Below the pieces are notes generated by a model. It was given only the letters and a program-made list of their open reading frames with translations. It was not told the DNA's origin and did not search any database. A stretch of 64,000 nucleotides of DNA from NCBI RefSeq assembly GCF_000002875.2, contig NC_009277.2, forward strand, positions 2,501 to 66,500. The letters are read 5' to 3'. Origin of the DNA: Leishmania infantum JPCM5 (lineage: Eukaryota; Euglenozoa; Kinetoplastea; Trypanosomatida; Trypanosomatidae). Positions 22,052 through 32,453 of this stretch are shown piece by piece; the stretch's first letter is position 1; every line of letters begins with the position of its first letter. The position numbers and the translations under genes were made by a program.

Positions 22052-25000
22052 GGCTGCGAATGAAGGGGGGCGGAAGGGAGAATACGATGTGCAGTGGGTC
22101 TGGAGAGAGGAACAGAAAAGAGCGGAAAGGGTTCACCAAATGATGGCCACAAGCGCGCACAGTGAGAGAGAGAGAGACACGCTGCAGCGAGGTAAGTGAG
22201 GTACGGCTCTTCCACCGAATCGCAGTGCAAAGGGAGCAAGCTGCTCTGCTTGTTCTCCTGTAGTGGCCGTTGTCGCCGCGCAGGGGAGGGGTTAGGAAGC
22301 ACCAAATGAAGGGAAATAGAAATAAGAGAAGAACACAAAGTCAGAGGGGGGAGGAGATACGTGAGGCGCGATCTATCCGAGCTGGGAAGTGGCGGCGGGG
22401 GAAGGAAGGGAGGGAAGGAGGGGCTCAAAAGAAGAGAGAGAGACAAAGAAGAAAGTGCGCGGAGGGAGGGCGAGGGGAGCGAGGAAGGGGAAGGAGGGCA
22501 ACGAAGAAAGGGGGGCAGAGGGGAGTGTTGGTGATAGTGGGAAGTGCGCACACACACACATGCAAGCCCACAGAGAGGGAGACGGAGAACGAGAACCACC
22601 TTAAAACTCCCTCGCAGACACCACTACTGCCGCTAGACGCTGGCTCACAGGCACACGTAAAGGTAGAGAGCAGAGAGACAGGACGGGGGATGAGGAAGAG
22701 AAGAAGTAGAATTGTAGAGTGACCTCGTGTGCGTGTGTGTCTGGCTGTGTGTCTCTGTCTGTGTGAATGGAAAAGGGCAGGAACAAAGAGATAGCAGAGC
22801 CTTTGGGTGGGGGTGGGGGGAGGGGGTTCTGTCAGCGATCAGCCGTCGAGGAGGCGGAAAATAAGAAACGAAGTGGGGGAGGAAGGCGATGGACGGCGCA
22901 GCGGCAAGAAAAAGGAAGAGGAGGGGAAGAGCAAGGAAGAGAAAAGGCGAGATGGTTTTGTATTGCTGCCGGGGAGCTACAGTGGTAAACAGAAAACGAA
23001 AGAGGGTCACTGAAACGGAAGAGAGGGAGGGGGGCGAGAAGGACAGCCAAAGAGAGGAGATGAGAAAGAGCGAAGGCAGAAGGAGGGGGACGCAGTTCGA
23101 GTTTGCTTGTTGCGTTCTTGTTTAACGTGTTTCTCTTTCTTGTGTGTGTGCGTGTGTGTATCGTTGATGCGTATCTTTTCGCTTGTCGACTGTCCTCCCA
23201 ATGTGTCTCTCTCTCCTGTGCGAGTATCTTCTCAGAACACGAGAAAGGAGCAGAACTCGTAAGACGGCGGTGGGGGGAGCAGAAGAGTAACGCGACAAAG
23301 ACGAGAGAAGGAGAGAAAGAGAGAAAGAACGCGAGCGAGAAGGGGTTTGGGGAAGTGGAGAGCGTACGTTGATGGGCTCGTGGAGGAAATCGGGGCGGAG
23401 AGAAAAAGAAAGGGAAGGGAAGAGAGAAACACTCGATCAAGCATACACACACGCACACGCACGAGAAAAAAAGAGCGCAATCAACGTATGACTGATTTTT
23501 CTGCGTTGGGGGGCTTGGCAGGCGAGTGGGCGGGGGGGTCGCCGTCGAGTGGATGACTATAGAAGGAGAGAGCGGAGGAGAGGAGGGCACACACACAGTA
23601 GTGATGAAGGTCACGCAGGGGCGCACACTGGATCTCTAAAGCTGCACGATATGCGTGGCGGCAGTGGTGATGCGAGAGTGAGCACACAGAGGGGAAAAGA
23701 TGGTCAAGGAGAAGAGATGAAAAAGGGAGGTAAAAGAACGATGGAGACACATGAGCGAGGCAGGCAGAGGGGAGAGGGGTAGATGGGTTCATGCGCCGGA
23801 AGGTAAAGGGGGTGATGTGGCCAAGCGAGTAGCCAGGGATGTGGAGGGAGGAAGCAGAGACGGGGAATTCACGTGTGTACAAGACAGGCAGAGATACACA
23901 CAAATGTCGAAGGAGGGAGGAAGAGAGGGACGGCACAGGAAGCCTTCTGCGAAGGCGCGATGGCAAGGTATAACCACACTCCCGGCACAACACGTTTCTC
24001 AGCCCCACCCCCCACTTTCTCCATACTTTAAGGGTTAATCGTGTCGTCTTTTTTTGTTTCTGGCTACTGTGCACGCGCGCGCACGCAGAGTACAAGTCAC
24101 AGACGGTATGAACAGCGGTGGACAGAGAGAGGAGGGAATAGGAAAGGACGAGGTCACCTTAGCGGGAGCGGAGAGGAGCACAGAGAGAAAAAGTGAGTCA
24201 CAGGAAGAGCGAAACAGAATAGGGAGGAAGACGGTGTGTTGGGGAGGGGGAGGGGGTCTGCGGCGAATCAGCCACACAAACGAGGAGAAGAGGGGGACAA
24301 TGAGCAGCGACGGCATGGGGTGGGCTTGGAGATTTGAACGCAGGAGAAAAGGAAAAAGAGAATCACATAAAGGCGGTAAAAGTATATAGAAGCGACGGAC
24401 TGTGCGCCGAGAGAGAGCACAGCAGCACCGCAGACGGTGCAGGCGTGAGGTGACTCCGGCGACGGAGTCACGGGCAGCCGCCACGGTTCTGCGGCGGCAG
24501 GGAGCACACAGAGAGAAAGATTGCGAACAAAAAAAAGGAGGAGAGCAACCGACACACAAGCGCAGCTGGAGAGAGAGGGGGAATTGTCCGCCAACGACGA
24601 CAACACGCGAAATGACTAAGCGAGGCGGTGGCATGAACAATGCAGGGAAAAGGAGCAACTTAAAGTGATGCAGGCGTGGCAACGACACGAGAAGATAACA
24701 AGAGGAATAGACATATGATACAAACAAGTGTCTAGCAGGAAGGGATAAAAAAGTGCTGCCCACCCACTTCCTCTGCCCATCCCTTCCCGCTTGATCCGCA
24801 TCCTCTCTTTCCTTCTTGATTCGAAGGGGGGCCGCTGTTGTTGCCTACATATGTGCGGGCGAACGCAGTGCGCTCTCCCTCTCGTTTCTGTGTTCTTCCT
24901 CAGCGGCTGTGAAATTTGCGCCCCGAGACTCGTCTCTGTGCACCGTCAACAGCGGCACGTTCCGCTTCATAGAAGAGACAACCGAAGTTGAAGAGAGCAC

Positions 25001-26129
25001 CGAACACGGAAAGGGGAGGAGAAGAGGCGGGTGACGAGGGTGACAGAGACATATTGTCAAAGCCCCTGCCTCTCCCCCACCTTTTCCCTTTCGGCCTGTG
25101 CGTTGATGTATGCGTGCGGAATTTCAGCTGGGCGCGCAAGTCGCTCTCTCTCCCTACAGCTGTCTGCCTCTCCTTCCATCGATGGCTGCGCAGCAGCACC
25201 TGTGAATGCCACTCCACGGCCGCTGCTGTTTGCCCGCTCGCTTCCGTCTGTCAAGGACGAGAGAGAAGACGCGAGAGAGTTGGTGAGCGGACTCGCACAT
25301 ACGCACGTTACGTGCGCCAAGTACTACGGCCCCATACAGCAACGAGGGACCGTGCGGAAAGGCACATATGATGAGCATTGAGGGGAAGAAATACAACGGA
25401 AAAGGCAGAGGAAAGCCAAGAACAGACTAGCGGCCACCCTCCCGAGAACTCCGCATAACCACGCATCAGTGGGCAGCCGGCATAACATCAGTAGACCGTC
25501 ACGAATGGACTCTATCGTGGTTGCAGAAGACAGTGAGGCAGAGAGAGAAAGAGGAGAGAAGGAGCAACAAGGAGGAGTGGGAGAGTGTCTGCAGTCACAG
25601 AACCAAAATCGAAAAAGGAAAACAGAAAGGCTACGGCGGGTGCCTCGATCATAGAACGTACACATAGTGGCACGCAGATATAGAGAGAGAGAGCGGTGTA
25701 CACACGCGGTGAGCTGCGGGGTGTCTTCGCGGCAGCATCGCGTAGTGAGAAGCCCCGCAGTGAGCCTCGTACCCACCCACCCACGCGTCGCCAGCGCCGA
25801 CGCCCATGACTGCACACTCACACAAACCCCGCCGAAGCCTGTCGTTCGAAATGGCCAAATTCCACCACAAGAGACGCGAAACTGAACGAGCTCGGCAGCG
25901 GCCAGAGTCATCGCCCAGCCTCAACCTTGACACTACGGTCTGTGGGGCCGCAGCGTGTGGAGAACGGTGGAGCGTGGGAACATGACGCTTCCCTGCTCGA
26001 TAAGGCTGAGCAAGTCGAGGGTGCTGGTAGGCATCCAGAGTTAGCGACGTAACGGCGTGCGCGTCTTGTCCTCGATCTCTGCAGAGGAGAGTACCGCCTC
26101 TATTGTCTTGAGCGCCGGCGGAGGCTTGT
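22052..26129. other. Long purine-rich spacer upstream of PUF
   Basis: No gene is supported. From about 22300 to 24700 the plus strand is overwhelmingly A/G, giving very long pyrimidine tracts on the coding strand. From about 24760 to 25250 the bias weakens and partly reverses. The frames of 200-260 codons on the minus strand are Ser/Leu/Phe/Pro/Cys low-complexity translations of these tracts. Confidence 0.6.
22389..22525 (-). promoter_or_regulatory. Very long coding-strand polypyrimidine region upstream of PUF
   Basis: The plus strand is nearly pure A/G over about 135 bases, about 340 bases upstream of the PUF ATG. This is the most extreme candidate trans-splicing or polyadenylation signal tract next to a gene in the window. 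Confidence 0.4.
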
Positions 26130-27098
26130 TCATGTTTGTGCGAGAGCGGCGCAATGCGACGGCGACGGATGCGTCTCCGCGTTCACGTGTTTGGATGCTG
26201 GCGGGGCCAGCGCGTGCGATGCCGTGGGCTGGGGTGGCTGGCAAGGGAGCAGCTGTGAGAGTGGCCGTTGGTGCGACACGTGAAGTTGCGAGCACACCGG
26301 CTCCTGCTGCTGCTGCTGAAATACTTGCGGTGCGGGATCGAACTTCGGTAGCTGCGCACTGCGGCTCCACATTTTTCGGGTCTCCTCCGGCGTCTCGCTT
26401 TCAAGCGATAAAGAGGCCGATGGGGCAACGCGCGCCAAGCGGAGCCGGTTTACGGCATAGCGATGCACATCCTCCTCAATAGAGTTGATCTGGTCTCTTG
26501 CGTAGCGCCGGTTTGCGTGATCAAGATGACTGGCCGTGGTGGTCGCTAGTGATCGCCACTGCGCACACTCGTACGCGCTGACCTCGCCTTCCCTACGGAG
26601 CTTTTCGAGGTGGTGGAATAGTTGTTGATTGCGCTTGTCCGTCGCCTCTAGAAGGTGCGCGGTGGCTACACTCTTCGCTTCGGCATTGCGCACCTTGGCC
26701 TTCCACACATCCTTCTCGCTCTGCGTGTGCAGTTGTTGGGCGTACAGCTGCGCTGAGATGGTGCTCACCTCCGCGCGCAGCTCGTCGACGAGGTCGCTGA
26801 GCTTCTTGTTCTCGTCCTCCAGCGTCTTCACGCGGCGTCGCAGCTGCATCTCAGATACGTAGGAAAGCGTGCCTTTGCGCCCATCCGCCTTGTGCGCGGC
26901 CTCCAGCGGTTTTACGTCGGCCCGCCACGGTTGGGCCTCGAGCTCCTCTACGCGCTCCTTGAGGGTGCTGACGAGCTCCTTCTGGCGAAGGATGATGAGT
27001 TGCTGCTCATTGATGGTCCGCAGCGTGAGGGCATCAAGGCCGCCAACGAGTGGTGCCTCGTCACCGGCACTCCCGCTACTGCCCAGGGTGCTGTTCAT
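26130..27098 (-). CDS. Coiled-coil protein, function unknown
   Basis: A 322-residue protein starting at MNSTLGSSGSAGDEAPL (ATG 27096-27098). The open frame continues to 27458 through low-complexity sequence that includes a GT-rich stretch, judged to be 5'UTR. Residues of about 25-200 are heptad-rich coiled coil (INEQQLIILRQKELVSTL, LRRRVKTLEDENKKLSDL, VDELRAEVSTISAQLY). A Pro/Gln-rich tail follows with a QQQQQ run near 265. I recognise no catalytic domain. Such proteins are often cytoskeletal or flagellar in kinetoplastids, but nothing here proves it. An alternative frame ends at 26041 with a tail (NMNKPPPALKTIEAVL) that looks more protein-like than the present C-terminus. A length change near the CAG-type run could have shifted the frame. 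Confidence 0.75.
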   Translation of the reverse strand: MNSTLGSSGSAGDEAPLVGGLDALTLRTINEQQLIILRQKELVSTLKERVEELEAQPWRADVKPLEAAHKADGRKGTLSYVSEMQLRRRVKTLEDENKKLSDLVDELRAEVSTISAQLYAQQLHTQSEKDVWKAKVRNAEAKSVATAHLLEATDKRNQQLFHHLEKLRREGEVSAYECAQWRSLATTTASHLDHANRRYARDQINSIEEDVHRYAVNRLRLARVAPSASLSLESETPEETRKMWSRSAQLPKFDPAPQVFQQQQQEPVCSQLHVSHQRPLSQLLPCQPPQPTASHALAPPASKHVNAETHPSPSHCAALAQT

Positions 27099-28765
27099 GG
27101 CACCCGGTCCTTCAAAGGGGAGCGTGTGCGTGTGTGTGTGTGTACGTGTGTGAGTGAAGGCGAGCAGGGGATGTGAGCAAGCGAATACGATCCCGTGCCC
27201 GCACACCTGTGTCTTTTGCGCCAACCGAAGAGAGAAGCGGAGCGCACAACCACACAGGCGCACCAAGAGAGTAGGATCTATAAACACCCAAAACAAAGAA
27301 GAGGAGGAGAGGGAGGGATGGCACGCACAGCTACAGCAGCAGCACTGGGGGGAGGGGGTCAGTGAAGTCCTCAGTAACGCTCTAAGAAGGCGAGAGCGTC
27401 TAGGACGAGCGCAAGGATTGGTAGAACAAGCAGTGTACACACATACAGATCGACACAAAACGCACGCTGGCAGACGCGCGTGAGGGAAAGATCAGCTGCT
27501 GAATAGCAATGAGCGTGAACGCTTGTGGCGCGTTGTGTTTGGCTGCGTAGTTGTTGCGCTTCCTGTGTTCCGTCTTGGATGTCTCGAAACGAGGCGCCCG
27601 CGTGTGAGTGCAGGCGTGTAGGCGTATGGTTGTGTGCAATTGTGAATCGATCGATGGTGCGCACGACGACAGAAACAGAGGCAGAGCCGGAGAGAGAGAG
27701 GGGGTGGAGGAAAGACTCAATCACGGACACATGCACAGAGACAGTGATCAAAAAGCACGCACTCGCTCGGCACATCAATGAAGCTAAAGTAAGTGGGACC
27801 TCTGCGGATGTACTCGACTTTTCTGTATGCCTGTACGCATGAGAGTACGAGTGAGGCGTATGCTAGGAGGTGATGATAAACTACGACACCGACTCGCACC
27901 GAGGGCGCCAATGTACAACTAGCACAGGAAGAGGGGAGAGACATGTCGGTACGACAGACCACAAAAAAATGGCCAGCGATAATGGCAGTGGTGTCGGGAG
28001 GAAGAAAGAAGGAGAGTAAGTGTTCCGCAGCCACCACAGAGGAAGAAGAGAGCAAGAGAAATAGGCAGATGGAAAGGGGTGAGAGAGATGAAAGGGAGAG
28101 GGGGCGATCTCTGAAAAGTGCGCACATACCAAAGAAAGGCTTAACGCGCATCAGTAGCAGAGATGGCGTGTGTGACTGCGTCTCTGTGATCGTGCATGCG
28201 TGAGCGTCCGTCGGCGAAAGACGTGTGAACCGTATCAGCTGGTGATGAGCCCGCTGCATCTCCTTCAGATTCGAAGGCAGCCATGCATGCATGTATCCAT
28301 GAAGACAATTGACGTGATGCACGCAAGCCAGAGGGAGAGAAATCGAGAGGTCAAAGTCCATGCGGGGTGGCGCAGCGGAGAAGGAAGCGCAAAATGAAAA
28401 CGGAGGCACATCGCGTATACACATCGGCCCAGTCCGCCAAGAAAATGAAGACAGAGGAAGGAGTGCGGCACGGCAGCGGAGAGTTCGGCGAGAGCGAAGA
28501 GGCAACTCCGAGAATCTTGGTAGGAGAGTAGCAAGCGAAGCAGTAAAGCGCGCACGCACGCGCGCTGACGCAGACCGACACAAACTACGCCACACCCACA
28601 CACTCGCGAGATGCTGGAAGTGGCACACAACGAGAGCGAACGAGCGAATAACGTGAACAACGTGAGATTGCACACGTGGAGCCACAGCGCTAACATGAAG
28701 AAAACATAAATCGGCAGCCGACTCAACAACACACACGCCGCTCTCCGCCGTATCCCGGTGCGCGC
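27099..28765. other. Spacer between TGA-interrupted gene and coiled-coil gene
   Basis: No gene is supported. A GT-rich run lies at about 27122-27152 and a purine-rich run (plus strand) at 27296-27320 that could serve the coiled-coil gene as splice signal. Confidence 0.55.
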
Positions 28766-29317
28766 TCAGGCCTGGGCAGCGGAACCCGACATGCACTCGA
28801 GTGTCTCGCGCACCACTATGACGCGCAGATCCTCAACATCGAGGAAGCCGTCATCGTCCTTGCGCATACTCGAGGCGCTCCTTGAGAACTTCACCCTGCG
28901 AGAGACCGTTGCGCCGTGTCGGGTGTCCAGGTACTGGTTGCACGTCGTCTCCACTGACAGGCATTCATCACCGCTCTGGTCGTGGAGGCCAATGGTAAAG
29001 CTCATCTTTGTGGTGCGATACACAACACAGAACGTGGCCGTCTTGCGCATCGGCGGTGGATGCTGCGGCGGCGGCGGCGGCGACCACGACAATGGCAGCT
29101 GCGGCGTGGTACTGTCAACCGTTGCAGTCAGTGCTCTGCAGCTTGCGCTGACGTCGATTGGGCTGCCAAAGTCCACCATGAGCCCCAGAACCAGCTTCAT
29201 GAAGTGTAGCGGCTCGCGGATGCGGCGGTACAGCGTATGCTCCAGTCGTGGAATATGATCTGGGAAGCCGGCACCCTGCTGGGTCATGGATAGTCGCGGA
29301 AGGCCGTGCAAATCGAC
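28766..29317 (-). CDS. Downstream half of a conserved-looking gene, after an in-frame TGA
   Basis: Continues in exactly the same frame as the upstream half (29318-30136) after one TGA codon. The first ATG after the stop is at 29285-29287, which would give 173 residues (MTQQGAGFPDHIPRLEHTL). Only 30 bases lie between the TGA and that ATG, too short for normal trans-splicing and polyadenylation between two trypanosomatid genes. The sequence looks coding: EPLHFMKLVLGLMVDFGSP, a proline run encoded by ccg/cca codons, TATFCVVYRTTKMSFTIGL, and an acidic end DDDGFLDVEDLRVIVV. I do not recognise a family. It may be the C-terminal part of a single 455-residue protein, read-through or recoded, or the remnant of a pseudogene. 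Confidence 0.6.
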   Translation of the reverse strand, partial: VDLHGLPRLSMTQQGAGFPDHIPRLEHTLYRRIREPLHFMKLVLGLMVDFGSPIDVSASCRALTATVDSTTPQLPLSWSPPPPPQHPPPMRKTATFCVVYRTTKMSFTIGLHDQSGDECLSVETTCNQYLDTRHGATVSRRVKFSRSASSMRKDDDGFLDVEDLRVIVVRETLECMSGSAAQA

Positions 29318-30136
29318 TCAGCTGTGCAGAAATGAGATAAGAGAGTCGGCAGCGCGCCCCTCGGTGGTGGCACCCGCTGCTGCGCCAGCAGCAGCGTCAC
29401 GAAGGCGCAGCACTACCGACTCTGCAATGAGAGTAATCCTGCCAGTCCGCTGAGCCGTGCGGAAGCGCGTGTGCACGTCGGCCTCGACGCTGGTCAGCTG
29501 GTACGATGGCTTCCACTTGACATGGGACACCTTGCAATACAGCACTGCAACCTTGTTCAGCGATTGAAACACCTTCGCTGCCCGCCCCTTCACGAGCAGC
29601 GGTACGGTAAAGCTGATGAGATGGTGGCCGCTGCCGTCCAATGTAGGCGCGACAAGACCACGCACAGTGCGCTGCCCATCTGCCGAGCTGATCAGTTTCA
29701 GCACCGAGTCGTATTCGAAAGAAAGCGCTGGGGAGGCGCTGCGCAGGTGGTCAATGAAGCGTGCTGCGTAGTACGCCGCATAACAGGCCTCCATCCAGTG
29801 CTTTAGGCGCGCCTGGCACGTTACCAGAGCCTCGCCAGGCACCCGTGATGGCTGCGGCTGCGCTGTGAGGAAGGCGTAGTCGACAACCTCGCTCTTATCG
29901 TTCATGGCACTCGCCTTCGCGTCGTAAAGCACAAAGTCGAGCTGAAAATCTTCGTTCTCCGTCAACGTGCCCCCATCATGTGACCTGTGCTGCTGCCACT
30001 GCTCTTTCTGAGAGATTCGTGCCGCATCAGCGGTGGCGGAGGCCAGCAGCAGGCTGTGGGTATCTACGGCAAGCCACGACACATTGCACACGGACACTTC
30101 GGCGACGACGAGCACGTCGTCGTGCATGAGGGTCAT
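29318..30136 (-). CDS. Hypothetical protein, upstream half ending at in-frame TGA
   Basis: A 272-residue open frame from ATG 30134-30136 (MTLMHDDVLVVAEVSVCNV) to a TGA at 29318-29320. An in-frame stop lies about 40 bases upstream of the ATG, so the start is well bounded. The sequence is globular-looking (EDFQLDFVLYDAKASAM, VDYAFLTAQPQPS, LKHWMEACYAAYYAARFIDH, GHHLISFTVPLLVKGRAAKV). It contains no motif I recognise, no signal peptide and no membrane segment. The end, AADSLISFLHS, is followed in the same frame by coding-like sequence down to 28766, so this is probably the N-terminal part of a longer protein. Conventional translation would stop at 272 residues. Confidence 0.7.
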   Translation of the reverse strand: MTLMHDDVLVVAEVSVCNVSWLAVDTHSLLLASATADAARISQKEQWQQHRSHDGGTLTENEDFQLDFVLYDAKASAMNDKSEVVDYAFLTAQPQPSRVPGEALVTCQARLKHWMEACYAAYYAARFIDHLRSASPALSFEYDSVLKLISSADGQRTVRGLVAPTLDGSGHHLISFTVPLLVKGRAAKVFQSLNKVAVLYCKVSHVKWKPSYQLTSVEADVHTRFRTAQRTGRITLIAESVVLRLRDAAAGAAAGATTEGRAADSLISFLHS

Positions 30137-32453
30137 GCTGATAGTGGTGCAGCGCCGTCTCCCTTCCGAGTCTCCTCAATGGATGTATTGGCGTCGTGTG
30201 ACGCCCGTGGGCCTTTGCGTGGAGGGGGAGGGGGAAAGCGAGCCAATCGCCGAGCAAGCACGGGCACGCACACTACACGCGCATGTCGGGAGGGAGCGAA
30301 GAGGAGCGAAGAGGAGCGCAGTGCATCGTCTGCTTGCACGCGTATACACGCGCGATGCCACGAAAGACGCTCGGTAAAGCGATGCAAGGCACGGGAGGGG
30401 ATCGCACAGCAGCAGCAGCAGCGGGCAATCAACTGGGCTGTCGGCTTTGCTCTTGCCTGTGCGACGCCGTGTGGTAGGGTGGCCTAGAAGAAAGTGGGGG
30501 AGAGGGAGAGGGAGAGGGGGTGGGGGCATCGATGAAGGAGGTGCGTGAGGGAGGGAGGGGCATGAATGGCGTCGTGGAAAACCGCAGAAAAGGCAAAGGG
30601 AAGAGGCGCGACGCCCTTCCCACGAGAAGAAGGGCACTTAAACACATCTGACAGCAAGTGCCAGCTACCAGGACCGGAGACACAAAGAGAGACGAGCCCA
30701 CACGTCGTCCTTGATGCCCGCTTCCATGCATCCTCAGTATCGATGGCCACGTCAAGATGCTCCGGCATTGCCGACAGGAGCGGCTACCTTCTCGAACGCG
30801 CTTGCGCCGTGGCTGTTGACTTCGTAATGCATTTTCTGTGGTGCGTATGGCGGAGTGCATGCACCACGGTACGGAACCGACCCATGAGAGAAACCACAAG
30901 TAGAGCACACTGAAAGAAAGAGCGTGGGCTGGGTAAGCTGGCGCGTGACCTGGTATATGTGATGGTGGAGCGTCGCCAGAGGTCAAAAGAAGGAGACGCG
31001 CAGGAGTAGCACGAGTCGAGTGGTCTTTGCCGGAGAGCGGCTGCAGCGGCGGGTGTCGAAGTGAGCTCTCCCACCCCCTCCCACGCTGACACCCTGGCCA
31101 GATAGAGATGCGCAGCCATCTTCCACTCACCGCGGTAACCTGGACACAAGAGGGAACCGTAGCGCGAAGAGGAGGAAGCGCGCCAAGACGTGTCGCACCG
31201 AACACAGCGAAGCAGCAGTTTCAACCATCACGCAGCTCATGCAAAACACGCTCTCTTGCACTCCGTGAAAGAACACTTCAGCCAACCAACACACACCGCG
31301 AGCGGGGGCACAGCCGTGCTGCACGCGACACGACGACTAGGTGGCTACGAGGGGAGAGGAGAGGGAGGGAAGGCGTGTGGATGTGCGCTGGGGACGGTAC
31401 AAGTGGTATGCCGTCACCCTGGCAAAACAAGCAAGAGGAGCACAGAAAGCGTCCGGCACAGCACCCGCACCCAGACGCGACTCACCAACAGAGAGAGCAG
31501 AGGCGTTGCAAGGTAGCAGCAGACAATAGAAGAGAGACGAAAATTAGTCCCTGCCGGCCCACAACGTGGCACCAGGGAGAAGAGAGGTGAAAGCCCTCCA
31601 TGCAAGCACGAACGACACCAGCATCACGGGCACATGGCGAAATGCAAATACATAAATATATAGATATAGCGGAGCAATAGCAAGAAAGAGGGAGGAGGCT
31701 AGAGTGGCAGGAGAGACAAAACATCACGGGCACCCACATACCAACGCACACACCGATGCACGTGAGTGCATCCCCGCCCCGCCTGCCCATGAAAAGACAA
31801 AAAAAACCGCTATAAGCGCGTGACGTGGTCATGTGAGAGCTTTCCCCTTCTAGATCTCTCGTCGAGACAGTGAGAGAGCGAGCGAGAAACAAAAAAACGA
31901 TGCAGCAGGAAAGAGAAGCACAAGCAGCGGCCGTTGGAGAAATAAAGCACATCTCCTACACGCAGCACGATGTGCACTGATAGGCGGGCTCCAGCGCACC
32001 TTGCCTCATCCAGTGTTCGCGCGCGTCACCAGTTGAAAGAAGAGGGCGGCAACACATCCGCCGCAGCGTCACAACCTGACAGCAAGAAGAATGGTCACGA
32101 GGGGTGCGGCACCGCAAAAAGACAGAAAGCACTAAAGGCGTCCGCCCCACCCTCGGCAGAGCACGAAACAACTCAGCAAGAGCGATGAGGGCGCGCATAC
32201 TCATAGGCTGCAGTCCGCGGACAGGAGGTCTAAAGCCCTGAAATTGACCTACACCACATCCACCGTCATTGCACATCGATGAATCTATCCCCGCTACACC
32301 GCTCCACCTTCTAACCTTAGCCGCCACTAGGCCCACAGGAAGGCGAAGCGGTGTCCTCATTCTCCCTCTGCCAGCTTTACCACGGCCAGGCGCCACAAAA
32401 TCGCGTGATGCATTATCCACAACACCCGTTACGCAGCACAGTCGTCTGTGTCG
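30137..32453. other. Spacer between first ABCG gene and TGA-interrupted gene
   Basis: No gene is supported. About 31960-32450 is of mixed composition, unlike the purine-rich spacer around it, and might hold decayed repeat sequence. I could not align it convincingly to the SIDER-like element. It should include the 3'UTR of the first ABCG gene. Confidence 0.55.

Noticed and set aside
29318..29320. TGA as a selenocysteine codon
   Set aside because: No redox-type context (no CxxU-like motif) and no SECIS recognised by eye; kept only as one option in the finding.
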